A model generated the notes under the pieces. That model had not been told where the DNA came from. It made no database searches and worked only from the letters and a program-made list of their open reading frames with translations. Shown piece by piece: positions 51,341-64,000 of a DNA stretch of 64,000 bases; position 1 is the first letter of the stretch; every line of letters starts with the position of its first letter. This DNA is from Cyanoderma ruficeps (lineage: Eukaryota > Chordata > Aves > Passeriformes > Timaliidae). Location of the stretch: positions 26,391,770-26,455,769 of the forward strand of contig VZDJ01007753.1 in the NCBI GenBank assembly GCA_008694505.1, in the 5' to 3' direction. A program made the position numbers and the translations under genes.

Positions 51341-54300
51341 AGAGAGTGAATCCTACAGACTACTCTGAGCACAAATCTCTGCAGAAATGGAGTGAAACCC
51401 TTAACTTCCCCACCTGAGAATAAATTAGAATCCTCTAGACATCAAACAGATGTCAAATACTTCAGTGTATTTTAGAAATCATGATAGAATTTTACAGTTC
51501 TCCCCCATCTAACTGTCACTGGATACCAGATATCACACAGAAGATAGTGGTGAGGCTGGAAAAGTCTTCCACTCATCTAAATATGTCAGATCAAGGAATT
51601 TGGTTCTAAAGTTTAAGCAGCAGGAATATGGAATCTAATTCTAGTAAAAATCATGTAAGTTATAGGGAGATGTTTTCTGGATGTGGTTCAGTAACCTCTT
51701 CATATGTTTCAAAAATGTGGCACTAAGCATAATAAAAACCATTCCAAGCTCCTGTATTTTTGATGCCATCAAAGAATACTGGAATATTTAAAGCTTTCTT
51801 GTTTCTGATGGGAGGGAGGACTTCTGAGCTCTCCAGAAACTTCCCGGACAGAAACATTAGGATCTCTCAGCCAAATCCCACTGACTCCACCTGCAGTTAG
51901 AGAGGGTGAGTGGTCTCGCTTTGGTCTCGTTCCACTTTGTTCCTGTGTCTGGCTTCTTTGCCGTGCCAGTGTGAGTGTATGATGGCATGGTTAGCAGATC
52001 AGCTCAGAGAATGAATTCCTGCCCCCTTAATTTCCTAGCATGGCTCACTGGGCATGTACTGTTGTTGACACAGGTAGGAGGTAGAAGCAGAGCCTGGCTA
52101 TGGACAGGAGGGTGAGGCCTCCTTTTTCAGCAGTTTTAAAGTGCTGACAGCTGCATTTGTGTAAGGGAAAAGAAGACAGTGCTGAGGAACACTGGATCTT
52201 ACTGTGCCTTTATTTTCTCCGTGATTTTTCCAAACATATTGTGTGCTTAGCCCTCTGAATGATTGTTCCACTGGAAAAACTGAGGAACACATTCAGTACA
52301 ATTTTCATTTAGTTCAAACATTCAAGAAGCATGCTAAGAAGCACAGCCACAGATTTTTCTTTTTTTTTTTTTTTTTGCACTTCTCCCAGAAAATGTATTA
52401 GAAGTTTCCCATGCTGAAAGCCTATTACTAGGAACCAATACATAAGTATCACTAATTATTTTCAAAACTGCAGGGCAGAATTTTAATGTGGGTGATTTAA
52501 AGCCTAAAACAATTTCTAACCCTTAGAATCTAGGCTAATGTGGAGTGATGTCTGCAGGATTACTCACCATTTCCTGCTCTGGAAATTTTCTGTATGAATC
52601 ATCTTGTGTTGCCTAAGGACAGGATCCAGGATACCAAAATGGATATTCTGTTTTACCACACCAGTCCCAAAGTTTCCCCAAACGCAAGTCATATGTTCAG
52701 AGAACCTGCGCACATCAAGTTCTGTTTCTTAGACACTGTTAGACACGTATTTGTGTTCATTTAGGCACAGTACTTCATAAGGATCTACTAGGAGGACCAG
52801 CAGTCTTGAAGGAAAATGTGCTTTAAGGAAACATCTAGTTAAAATTATTGCTTTCACACAGGGGTTGTGAGCAACTCTTACCTCAGCATACTTTGTGTCA
52901 GCTACCATTCTGAAGCTACTACCAGGCCAAAGTGTTATTGTTTGAAAAATTATTTGGTTTGAATTTCCATAGGTTTCTCAAGAGATTTCCCATCATGTGT
53001 GTTCCAGCTACTTTTCACTGAGCTGCTCAGCTGGCCTTAGACATCTCTCAAAGCTCTGAAACTAGCTTGGGTAACTCATAGTTTAGAACTGATGAGTATA
53101 GAACATATACATCAGCATAGAACTCTGATGCCACATGTTGTCTGGATTAAGATTATTTGGCACTAGTTGCTAATATAAACAGTGTGGTCCTTGGATAACA
53201 GTTGGTGTGGAACTTCCGTCTCCAAAGTGATATTTGGAGTCTCAGTGCCTACAGTTTCCACACCCTTAAATGGCATTTCTGTATGTGGAGGCTGATAATC
53301 ATTCCTCAGTGGCTGAGATGCTTCTCAGTACAGTGAATTACTTTTTTACAAAAGGCTGTTCTTGATGCAGTAGTAAAGTCTTATAATGCATGGAGATCAG
53401 ATTAAATACATATGAATTATTATGTCTATCAGATTTATCTCTCAAAGTACTCATTCTCCTCTTCTGCAAAATATTCTTGAATGAAGAAACTCAGACCCAG
53501 AAACAATCTATCATTTGAAGCATGATTATGATACAGATTGAATCAACTTCTTGCACAGTTCAAGCTACAGGACACAGGTTTATTGAATCACAGTACTGCC
53601 TATATTGATGTTCTGAAAGCAAAATTCAGTTGGAATAATCTCTTAGATACAAAACTATTTATTAACAGTTTTCCACCTAGTTTTATTTTAATGAACTGCT
53701 TGGAATTACTTAAGCTTCATAGACTGCTTTGTCCTACAGAGTTAGGATTTACAGAGGAAAATAAAAATGTTCTATTTGTTTTTAAATGGTGAAAGTTTTT
53801 TCTCTTGTATTAAGAGGGTATTCTGCATTCAGCAACTTTCAGTTGTAAAGAAACTGAAATGGCTATCAGAGATTTGAGTCTGAAACTGATTTAGTAATAT
53901 TATATGTACTTTAGTATTTCTTTATGTCACACTTGATGCTTCTTGTGCAATATACATTCTTTCACCCTCAACTCTCACATGTAGTTTCCTGAACTCTTAT
54001 GCCAAATCTATAGAGATGATAAAGTTTCCAATGTGTAGCCCTAGGAGCATCTGTTTTATTTTGCTGATTTAAGATGGGGTTTTTTTTCCTTCCTTCTCTT
54101 TCTTTCAAGTTCAAAAGAAGTATGTGCATGCTTTCAGACTGTATGATGTTATTCCAAACTAGTTAGATTTACAAAAGACCACAAGCAGAAAAATACTGTA
54201 GCAATAATAATATTAGCAAGAGACAACTTGCTATAGAGGAAAGTCAGTTCTGTGCAGATATGTTTCACATATGAAAGTGTCGAAAGTTAGTGCCTGTCAG

Positions 54301-56279
54301 GACTTTCAAAGCATACATTTGTTTTTGGAACTTTGTTGGAATCATGTTCTCTATTTTTAGTCTCCTCATTTCCTCTAAAAATTTAGTTTAATTGTGTGCT
54401 CTTGTGAAATTATGCAAAGTGATTTAAGTGACAGAAATAATCTACCTCATCACTCTCAAATGCTTGCTATTTTTCCTTCATGTGTTGGAACCAGTTAGAG
54501 ATCCATCTTGTCATATGGATATGGCTGCAATAGGGCAAGTAAAGGATTTAGGATGGTCCCAGTTATTTTATGGGGCATTGGATGTAGTCCATAGTCTTAA
54601 ATATTTAGCAGAGCTTTATAAACAGTTTTGGCTTGATTTAGGGCCAATCCTTAAAAGCTTTAGAAGTCAAGTTCAGTTCAAATAGTTGTTTTCTACCAAA
54701 GCATGAAATTCCTTCTTCTTTCAACATAGCAGTGTTTTACTCCTGGTCATCTTGTGCTCCAGAGTGCTTTCTTCATTCACACTTATGATCATATGGATGA
54801 AAAAATAATGTTGTGACTACTAAACACAGATGTTTTTACCATATCCTCTGAAGGCATTGTAGGAATTGTTTTTTAATTCTGAAAAGAATTAAGCAGCATT
54901 CTAAAATGTCATTGATGATTGAATTCTGTTGCTGTTTGGATACATTCTTTCACAGAATGCATGGTTAGGATCTCGCAGTGACATCATGGAATTGAGTCAA
55001 AGGCTACAGCTGTCTTATATAAGAAGAAAAAGTATTCAGGTTCCTAATGCTGTGATAATAATACCTATATATCAAATTAGCTACCATGCAAAAAAAAAAA
55101 AAGTGATCACTTTGAAAGATCTACATAAATACAGGTTTTCATTAAACCTAATTGTTGTAAACAGACTACTATAGCTGATGTTACCTACCACATAATTACT
55201 TATCTTGGATTTCTTCTATTTCTCTGGAGCATCTCCTGTTGGCTTATGATGTCCAGAGATGGTTTACAAAACACATTCATCTAATCCAGTATGAACATTC
55301 TTTGCTGTTACTGTGCCATGAGAATTTTGTTATTTTTTACTAACATTTTTACTAATAACACACTGAAAGGACAATTTTCTGCTTTTTTTTTTCTACTTCC
55401 ATTTTCTTTTCCTTTAAAATAGTCATATCTATTTAAACTTGATTTAAGTGAAACATTCCACAGCTCTCCCTCGGCAAGTATTCAGCCTAAAAGCAAACAT
55501 TTACAGATGCTCTGATGTACAAAGTACATAAGGGGGGTACTGTTCAAGCGCTATCCTGCAGGCACCAGTGAACTGCACAGTGCATGTATTCACTGCAGGG
55601 GCTCTGATCTGCATATGCAATCGTTTCTGTATGCTGTTTCTATTGACACAGGGAAAAAAATTTAAGGAAAAAAATGAGGGAGGGCCTTCAAGTGTGATGT
55701 TATTTAGCATTTCTCTTTTAGAGAAGACCCTTCTAACCTTTTTTGGGGTTTTTTTTGGTCTTTTTAAAGAGACTTTTTAAAAATTCTTTAATCAAGTGAC
55801 TGGTCATGTCTGCTGGAGGAAGGAGAGCAAGGCCTGTGAAAATGAAAGGGATATTTTGGAGTTTTCCCCTGAAAAGCATTAATAGATATAGTGGTTTGGT
55901 GAGAACCAAGTGCAGCATCAGATTAAAGACCTTAAAGGACAGTAGCTGAGAGAGGGAGGCAATCACCACCTGTACTAAGAAAAATGAAATAGCTATCTCT
56001 GGAAAGAGGCTAGGCATTGGGCTTTGATCTGCCCGCCTCCCTGTATATAAATGTAATCTTGGATCTTGATTGAATATTCCCACTCTGATTTTGTAATTAA
56101 AACATCATTTATACTGAGAATAATTAAGACAACTGTACATTTGATTTTAAAATCAGTTTTGAGTATTGTGCCTTGTCAAGCTACAAGAATGGTTCCTGCA
56201 GCTTTACAACTTAGCATTAAGAGGCAGACAGTGACCGCAGGCACCTGAGTGGAAGGTTTGACAGTTTGATAAATTAGGA
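51341..56279. other. Unassigned AT-rich sequence
   Basis: No gene or known repeat is recognised over about 4.9 kb. Poly-T runs lie near 52358-52376 and a poly-A run near 55090-55101. Open frames do not exceed 116 codons and match nothing known. Confidence 0.5.
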
Positions 56280-56570
56280 ATGACACTTGCCAAAATGGCT
56301 GTCCTTCCCTCAGCCTGCCAGTGGAGCATTTACACACTGTTAATTGAATTGGCAATTTGTGTAACAGTACCTGCCCCTGAGCTTTTGTAATGCTGGAGCT
56401 GCCATTTAGCTCTGATAATCCAGGACTTGGGAATAAGGACGAAAAGCTTCACATGATATTATTGCAGATTTAAAATGACAGTTGGGGACCTTGTTGCCAA
56501 TTTCCCATTAAATGAGAAATAATTAACAATAGCAATAACAAAGTCTTATAAAGCTGGAAAGTTAAATTGA
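56280..56570. promoter_or_regulatory. Candidate conserved noncoding block
   Basis: The sequence contains CCAAAATGGCTG, GTTAATTGAATTGGCAATTTG, GCTCTGATAATCC (a bicoid-type TAATCC core), TTTAAAATGACAG and AATAATTAACAATAGCAATAAC. This mix of homeodomain, TGACAG (TALE-type) and SOX-like words in repeat-free DNA is the most enhancer-like stretch in the window by eye. Confidence 0.38.
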
Positions 56571-57692
56571 CTTTTCAGCAGTAGTATGGTTTGAAATTGC
56601 TTCTAGTGTGATTATCAGATTGCCCTTTCAGTATTATATACCCTAAATAGTATCATCTCAGGGTCTGAATAGGCAATAGTGTCAAAGCTACCCTGTTTTA
56701 TTAGTGTGAGACTCTTCTGATTTATCTGTGGGGTTTTTTTTAATTTCTTCATGCCATGTAAAAATTGAGTTATGTTATAATATTTCATACAGATAAAAAA
56801 GCTAATGAAATATTAGAGATTCTGATTTCCATGGTTATCAGTAATTGAGTGACTGTAGAAACAAAATTTTCAGTCATAGATGAATATTGTTAATTATGAG
56901 GTTCTTTTTTATAGTTGAACTTGCAATTGATAACTTCATCCCTAAATTTCTCCCGTGTACCTAATGCCACTATCTGAAATGACAATTTATCAGCAAACTA
57001 TTGTTTTTCTCTTAAGCTTCTTATGCTTTTATAATCCTTGTGAACGCTTCCTAATGATTTGATGTCCAAATACCGTAGTAAACAAAACTCATATAAGAAT
57101 TAGCCACCAAAGGCTGGAGTCTTTGCAATATTTAGGGCTTAAAAACAAAATCAGATGCTTCAAAGCTGGCACATTTGCTGCATGTCAGAGGGTTAACTTC
57201 TCCATGCAGATGTGCAGCTCATATTCTTTCTCCAAGATTTAGACTTGGAGACTTCAAGTGATGTATGGAAGAGCAGGTGGAGATCCCAAGAGCTGATAGA
57301 TCTTTCCCATCATGAGAATACGTATGGATTCATAAGATGCCATAGTGACTAGATGAAACACACGTCTGATCCATTTCCTACCTAGTAAACAGTCTAAGAG
57401 AGTATAAGTTTAATAAATTATGTGCTGGAAGATACCTTTTCATCTCATTGGTGTGATCTTAGAGTGGGATGCAGAACAGAGTGGTCCCAGTCAACAGGCC
57501 TAGCATCAAGTCATGTTTGCATTTTAATATGATGTACAGTATTGTATTGGTTGTAGTATTACATAAGTAATGAAAAGCAAAAGAGGACAAATAGAAGAAG
57601 AAGTGAGCTAAGATAAGCTGGTGTGGGTGTGGAGCAACTGAGCAGAAAGATCTGTGCTGAAGCTTACAGTCCAAATATTTGTGCAGGACATT
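56571..57692. other. Unassigned sequence
   Basis: No gene or repeat is recognised before the CR1 3' end. Confidence 0.45.
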
Positions 57693-58215
57693 TCATAGAA
57701 GCATAGAATGTTAAGGCATTGGAATGAACCTTAAAGATCATCTAATCCCAAACCTTGCTGCCATGGGCAGGGGCACCTCCCACAAAACCAGCTTTCTGAA
57801 GGTCTTTTTGACCCTGGCATCGAACTCTGCCAGGGTTGGGGCATCCTCCACCTCCCTGGACAACCTGTTCCAATGTCTCACCACCCTCTCAGTAAAGCAT
57901 TTCTTCCTAACATCTAACCTAAATTTTCCCTCCTTCAATTTGTACCCATTACTCCTTGTCCTACCATTACAGCTCCTGATGAAGAGTCCCTCCAGCTTCT
58001 TTGTAAGCCCTCTCCAGATACTGGAAGGTTGCTGTGAGGTCTCCACGCAACCTTCTCCAGGCTGAACATCCCCAACTTTCTCAGCCTCTCTCCATAGGGG
58101 AGGTGCTTCAGTCCTCTTATCAATTTCATGGCCTGCCCCTGGACTGCTCCAACTGTTCCATGCCCTTCTTATGTTGGGGACACCAGAACTGTATGCAGTA
58201 TTTCTTCTGTAGTTG
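57693..58215 (-). mobile_element. CR1 LINE 3' fragment
   Basis: On the plus strand the CR1 3' end appears in reverse complement, starting with TCATAGAAGCATAGAATG (the terminal octamer-type repeat) and CTTAAAGATCATCTAATCCC, then TGCCATGGGCAGGGGCACC. Minus-strand frames encode the CR1 C-terminus, including GLKHLPYGERLRKLGMFSLE near 58120-58060 and FTERVVRHWNRLSREVEDAP near 57890-57830, split by a frameshift. The copy is 5'-truncated, ending near 58215, and is inactive. Confidence 0.94.
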
Positions 58216-58851
58216 GTGAATGCAATTAATAATCTTAGAGAATTCTGTTCTAGAGAGGGAATTCAATGAGACGTAAGCCCAACTAAAAGTTTGGATGGTA
58301 TCCAGCTTAAAAGGACACTGTAAAAGTCAGGCCCTGGAGGAGATACAAAAAAAGCACGAGTTACCATTGGATTGGGAGCAGGATGCCGTGAAACCCACTG
58401 CTCTAGCCAGTGCTCAGAGAGAAATGGCCAACACTTCCAGCCCCAGGGGCAAACTCACACTCTGCACAGCCCACTCTGTAGAGGAGAGGCAAGCTTGGTG
58501 GGACCAGTCAAGGGAATGAACTAAAAAAGGAAATTACAGGGAAGAGGAGTTACGGCATGGTATTGTACGTGCCGTTGAAGATGGAAGGAAGAAATTAATT
58601 TTGGGTGAATTGAAGGTGAAAGTCAGGAAAGGAAATTATGAACCTGGATGAGGAATGTATGTAGAAAATAGATTTTTTACCAAGACAACCTTCAACTGAA
58701 GGGTCTTTTTCTTTTACCAAGGCCTTCCTCCTTAATGCAAGGAAGGAGGGAAAGAAGGATATAATAATGACTAGACTGTAAGGTGTGAGATTTTTTTTAT
58801 TTTTTTCTCTTCAGGCACCTGCAGGTCACATAGTATTTGTGGGAAACTACT
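58216..58851. other. Unassigned sequence between CR1 and LTR
   Basis: No known gene is seen. A 74-codon plus-strand frame at 58295-58519 resembles nothing I know. CCTTCCTCCTT and AAGGAAGGAGG at 58724-58749 form a short imperfect inverted repeat. Confidence 0.4.
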
Positions 58852-59387
58852 TGTAGTGGTTTGAAAGCAAAACCAGTGAGAGATTCCAAGTCAGAAATAC
58901 AATTTAATAGGAAGAAAGAAAAAAGTAAAATAAAATAAATGCAATGATCCAAAATACCATTGACAGGGTCAGAATACAACCTGAGCAGGGTGTTGGAAGC
59001 AGTCCAGATGAGGTGGTCTTTCTGAAGCAGTGATCCTGTAGAAAGGTCTGGTAGCTCTTGTCGTCTGGGAATCCAGTGGGTAAGGACTGCCTGTACTGTC
59101 CCAAATCCCAGATTATATCCAGGTGGGAATGCTTGGCTCCTCCCCCGGGCAGAGCATCTCAGTGGGCTGATATCATTCTGTGAGTCATGCAGTGAGTCCT
59201 TGATTGCCCATTAAACAGAGACAGCCCCCGGAGGGTGTTGTACCTCTGAGTCATGGGCAAGGCATTGATTGACCATTAACAGAAGACAGCCCAGAGGGAG
59301 GGGGCAAGGGAAACACTGCCCCACCTGGTTTCAACAGCTCATGAGGATGGGGATAGAATAAATACTTTGTGCACATCCTACACTACA
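58852..59387 (-). mobile_element. Avian endogenous retrovirus solo LTR
   Basis: The element is bounded by the 7-bp terminal inverted repeat TGTAGTG at 58852-58858 and CACTACA at 59381-59387, the TG...CA ends expected of an LTR. Read on the minus strand it has a TATA-box candidate (ATATAAT at 59118-59112) and an ATTAAA polyadenylation signal (58908-58903), followed by a short U5 ending CCACTACA. The order U3, TATA, R, ATTAAA, U5 fixes the orientation. It resembles LTRs I know from bird, especially passerine, genomes. No internal retroviral sequence adjoins it, so it is probably a solo LTR left by recombination. CTACT before the element and CTACA after 59382 match at four of five bases and could be the target duplication if the 3' end is at 59382. 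This remains uncertain. Confidence 0.88.
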
Positions 59388-62300
59388 ACCCAAGATGCTA
59401 CTTCCAACAATTCAAGCTTCACAGAATACTAGTCCATTCATATTCTGGATCTGCAATTTTTTAAAAATGAATCATCCCATGACTAAATACCTTTTATCCC
59501 TACTAAATACCTGCCTTTCTGGAGGAGGAATAAAAATAATCTTGTGATTTGGTTTGACACTTAATACTGTAAGATTTTGGTATCTGCCTTCTGACAAATT
59601 CTTTGTGTGGTTCAGTTGGGTTACACCTCAGGACCTGTATTTGTAGTACACAAAAATGAATATTATCTGTTTGAAAGTCTTCTGACATTTAATTCCTTCA
59701 GAGTTTTAGAAACCTATATATAGGTCTGCAAAACCTTTTTTTTATATTAATCTTTTTAAATTAGGTTGTTGCATTTTTAGATAGATCATTATCCAGACTG
59801 AAAGGAAATTTTCAATACAATATAGTCCTATTGAAAAATCACTTGATTAAATGTTGTCAAGTTGTGAAATTAGAAAGTGTGAAAGAATATAAATTTTAAA
59901 GGTCCTTCATGGCATATAGATTGTAGATTTACACATGTATCAGAGAAGGAAATGCAGGTATACTGGATAAAACTAACTTGTTTGTCAGTGATTTGGAAAG
60001 TTAGCATGTTCCTGTTAGCAAATTAAAACATAAATAAAGTGTTTATCACTACCAGCTTTTTTTCACGTATAAAGGAGAGAGAAACAGAGGGGAACCCTAC
60101 TGTAAAATGTTCTAGAAACATGGTGTAATTTTTGTAATACTTTTAAGTGTATTCCCAGAACAACCGGGTTACTATGCTGCTTATGTACCCATTTGTCCTA
60201 GAGGATTTTAAGTCCTTTTCAAGTCTGCTTCTGGAATTTCTTTCCTTATTACATACTGGTTTTCAACTTATACTGTATAGCTATTATCCTTAGGATAATT
60301 ATACTAAAGAAAGGCAGAGCTGAAAAAGCAATATATGTGTTGATGAGGAATTTTCTTTCATTGAAGCCCTAAAGATCAAAATTGCCTCTTATCTCAGGGG
60401 AAAGCTCAGTAGATAAATAAGTTGTGGAGGGCAGCCAAAAGGTCAGCAAATTAGACAGTGTTGATCCATGCTGAATCCATGTGGGGAATGGCTATCTCCT
60501 CCTGGATTCTCCTTCTTCCGTTAGCTGCCAGCTGAGTGTTCTGTGCACTCCTCTTACTGCTAGGTAAAAGTTTGAGAGAACTATGCTCACAGAAGTAACC
60601 AAAGTGCATACTATAAGGGACTGCCTAGGTGAAAACCGAAGTGCCTTGCAATGCACTGAAAACTGATGCAGAATGGGATTATTTCTCTGCCTGCAGAAAC
60701 GCCTCTTAAGATGCTGCGAGCTGTATTCAACAATACCTTCAATTTGCTGCTTTTCTTCTAAGGTATATTAAACTTTTAAGTGTCCACTATCAAAACATCT
60801 AAAGATCATGGGTGTGCTTATTCTCCTTTTTTTTTGTCCCCTAGAAACTGGTCTTTTTCTTCCTCTTTAGTGGCATTTTGTCCTCAAATTTAAATCTGAA
60901 ATTTCTCACCCACTCAAAAACAACGGCACATAAGACTTTCTGTGTTGGAACTATGCTCCCCACTCCAGAATCATATTCCTGGTTTTTCTATCACTTATCT
61001 TTGTCACTTCCTCCTGGCTTTTCAGGGTTTAGTAGAAAGCAGTTCGCTTTGTGTTCTCTTCCTATCTTTCTAAAGTTTACCTCAGAACCTCTTCTCTTTT
61101 CTCTCATTAGAGGATTTCACAAATATCTGAAGCAGCCTGTTAATTTATTTTGTTTTCTGGTTAATTTTCAATTACGTCTCAGCAAAACAAACACTTTATC
61201 TCTAATATTTATAATTTAATACTTGGACTGATAGTTTCATATTTTCCCAGTCTGAACTGAAAAAGACAGAAAATCTCCCCATACCCTATTTTCACTGTGC
61301 TTGTTTATGTCTCCCTTGTATGAGGCTGGAGGCCCCCTGGGGAAGCCAGCTTCACAGTTTCAGCTTCATACACTTATGACTGCCTCTTACCCTATGAAGT
61401 ATGGTATAAAACATGGAAAGACTCCATATATATTATTTATTGTGTAAGAATAATTGGTGAAGGTGTATGCAAGGCAAAGAGGATTGCAGAAGTTCTGAAC
61501 AGATTTAAATCCATGTGTTTATGTGATTTTGTGAACAGTCTAATAAGCGTTCCTTTGGTGCAAATATTAAATATATCTGTTTAGGATTCACTGTTCTGTA
61601 CTCACTTTCATTTTTATATCAGTTAATGAGAGAACATGATAGTCTTGCTAAATAAAGAGCAATTAAAAAAATCTTCCTGCTCTTCAGTTCTGGAATGTAA
61701 TTGCTGCTGATATTCAGTGTCGAGTGAAATCTTCCTCTGTGCACTTACAGGAGTTTATAACAGAATTTAAAACCCAAATCTTATTTTATCCCCACTTTTC
61801 TTGCACAACTGTGTATGTCATAAGCAATATGGATAGAGAAGAGCTGAGAAGATCTTTGAAAGAATATTTTTATAAGTACTATTTTTATAACTAATATTTT
61901 TTAGTACCCTCAAAACATTTTGCAAATAAGTAATTTTGCACCAGGTAGCCAAATTAATTTGCATGTAAGTTTCTGCTCCTCTCAGGTAATAGGATATAAT
62001 AGCCTGCACATAAGCTCAAAGAGACTTCCTCCTGGAATCTTTGTTTTGGAGATAGTCTGTTTTTGTAAGAAACAGGTTCACAGGCACTGAGACACTGAGA
62101 AAGAATAAGAATATTTTTTAAATCTTAAGAGTAAAAGCAGCTTGTCAGGATATGGGAATGCTTGCTCCCTCTGTTCAGTTATTTATACATAATCCAATAG
62201 TGTCAACAAGAGAAATAGATACTGCATGAACCTCAGAATACTTCACAGCTTGAATTCAGATTCTCCCAAGAGAGCAGTGAAAAAGTTTTTTTCATCTGAA

Positions 62301-63089
62301 CTGGGTAGCTTTTTATTTTTCTGTGATAAGGGGTTGCAGCTATTGGAGACTTAAGCAAGAAAATTACTCTTATAGCTCTGTGCATAAATTCTGATGATTT
62401 TTTTTACTTACCCTTGCAATGGAAGCACATTTAGAAGGTATGAAACTTTACTGTAGCCATATATCTGAACCACCTTTGATGTCAAATTTTGAACATAATC
62501 TGAAATTTACAATTTTAGCCTACACTAAAATATGATCACAGTTCTTCCAAGAATCACAAGCAGTTTAATTTTCTATAAATGCTATCAATCTGGATTGAAG
62601 AGGGTTTTTTTCTGCTCCATTTAAAACTTTAAACAAGGATCAGAAGAATTGGATGCTACCCAGTCCAGTGTTGGGGAATTTTGGTTCTTAATCCAAACTT
62701 CAGATTTCATGTTTGGCAATTTCAACATAGGCTGCTAAATTTTGATTTAGAAGAAACGCATCCAGAATTAGGGGTTTTTTTCTGTGAGTTTTTGTGGCTA
62801 AAAATTGAAGAAAATTTAACTTTGGTTGTGTTTGGTTTTGTTATTTTAACTGCATCTAGAAAACAATAAAGGAAGATTTTGATCACTTCATGAAGTGAAA
62901 TTAGTTGCATTTTCTGCAGAAAGAAAAAGGTGGATATGTATTCTTAAAGGGCATGTGATGAAAAAACCAAAAATTCCATTTACATGTTAGCGATCTAATA
63001 GACCACAGTAGGAAACTAGAATGCTACCAGTTCTGCAAAATTTTGTGGTGTTAAAAATTGCTGGCTCTGTGTTGAAAAGCGTGTGGGTT
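59388..63089. other. Unassigned AT-rich sequence
   Basis: No gene or identified repeat is seen. The 113-codon plus-strand frame at 60878-61219 is unlike known proteins. Confidence 0.5.
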
Positions 63090-63174
63090 TGATTTTTTTT
63101 TTTAATTTTTCATTTGGTTTTTTTGGTTCTTTTTTGTTTTGGGTTTTTTTTTTTTGGTGTTGGTGTTGGTGTTG
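63090..63174. repeat. T-rich low-complexity tract with (GGTGTT)n
   Basis: Poly-T and GTTTT tracts lead into three tandem GGTGTT units at 63156-63174. It is simple sequence and has no terminator role in this context. Confidence 0.8.
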
Positions 63175-64000
63175 TCTGTTGCATGATAATCACATCGAGA
63201 TCTTGTTTTTAACAAGGCTTCTAAAATATTTCTCTAAATGATACTGATAATTTTCAGGCCTTAAAGCCCTAAGAATTTGTAACAAACAATCTTAGATCTA
63301 TTGTTTTGTATTTTTATGGCTCGGTTTCCTAATGGAACATGAAAGCTGCTTACAGTACTTGTAACTCCTTCAATTTCAGTTAATCAGAATATTGAAAGAG
63401 GCTGCATGTAAACTCTCATTTTTTTCTGTGATGAAGACTGTATATTCTTTCCCCCTTGGCACAAGACTTGCCTGAAGTTTAGAACAAAATATCTAAAAAA
63501 TCAGTTTACAATGTATTACCCTGTTTATCCTACTTTCAGTATTGCTTTAGCTTCAGTCCTGAATATCCAAATATTATATTTAGATCCCTATAATCTACTG
63601 ATTCCAGTGAGAGGAGGTACTTCTTGTGAATCTGCAATTAATAGTTCCTATACTTTGGAAAGTTAGATTCAGGTTGCTGTATTATTTAATCACTTCAGAA
63701 CTTCTTACTGTTTGCTATCATCAAAAAACATATGGTGCTTTTGATGATGTTGCTCTTTGCCATAAACAATAAAAGTAATCTCTTTGTACATCTATAATCA
63801 CTGAGTATTGAAAAGCAGCATTAAAATATAAGAAATTTCCAACATACAGAATTTCATAATGTCAATTCAGTAGCAGTGTACATTTCAGTGGCATTTATGT
63901 TAAATCATTTTATTGATAAATAGTTTTGAATGATTTTTTTGTTCTGTAATTTGTAGAAAGAGTTGTTTTTCTGATTGAAAAAGTTAATACTTCAGGGCCT
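63175..64000. other. Unassigned sequence
   Basis: No gene or repeat is recognised up to the window end. Confidence 0.45.

Noticed and set aside
1..64000. CRISPR array, operon or bacterial system
   Set aside because: The base composition, CR1 and MIR elements and lack of dense coding frames show vertebrate noncoding DNA. No regularly spaced repeats are present.

Overview
This window looks like noncoding DNA from a bird, probably a neoavian and possibly a songbird. It is AT-rich and poor in CpG. It carries CR1 LINE fragments, two long terminal repeats (LTRs) resembling families common in avian genomes, and a degraded MIR SINE. No open frame longer than 232 codons exists, and the longest ones lie inside or antisense to repeats. 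I recognise no host protein-coding exon, tRNA, rRNA or named microRNA. The window is best read as a gene desert or part of a very large intron.

Layout. 1-4.4 kb is mostly unique sequence. 4.4-6.0 kb is a CR1 copy on the minus strand with a broken reverse-transcriptase frame. 6.0-13.8 kb is unique and AT-rich. 13.8-14.4 kb is a CR1 3' end on the plus strand. 16.3-17.4 kb is a retroviral LTR-like element on the minus strand with internal tandem repeats. 19.0-19.7 kb resembles a conserved noncoding block. 20.27-20.51 kb holds a long, nearly perfect inverted repeat, the most unusual object here. 23.7-23.8 kb is a cluster of AT palindromes. 24.6-25.4 kb is an old CR1 remnant. 32.96-33.01 kb is an (AT)n tract containing a 20-N assembly gap. 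36.55-36.65 kb has two hairpins. 38.4-38.6 kb is the MIR. 39.7-40.1 kb is a probable LTR fragment. Copies of an unidentified ancient repeat lie at 42.0 and 44.9 kb. From 44.6 to 56.6 kb several AT-rich, TAAT-containing stretches look like candidate enhancers. 57.7-58.2 kb is another CR1 3' end, and 58.85-59.39 kb is a near-complete solo LTR on the minus strand.

No gene network can be described because no genes were found. The functional candidates are the possible regulatory blocks, which are inferred from sequence texture only, and the long hairpin. In the hairpin every non-Watson-Crick pair becomes G.U if the plus strand is transcribed.
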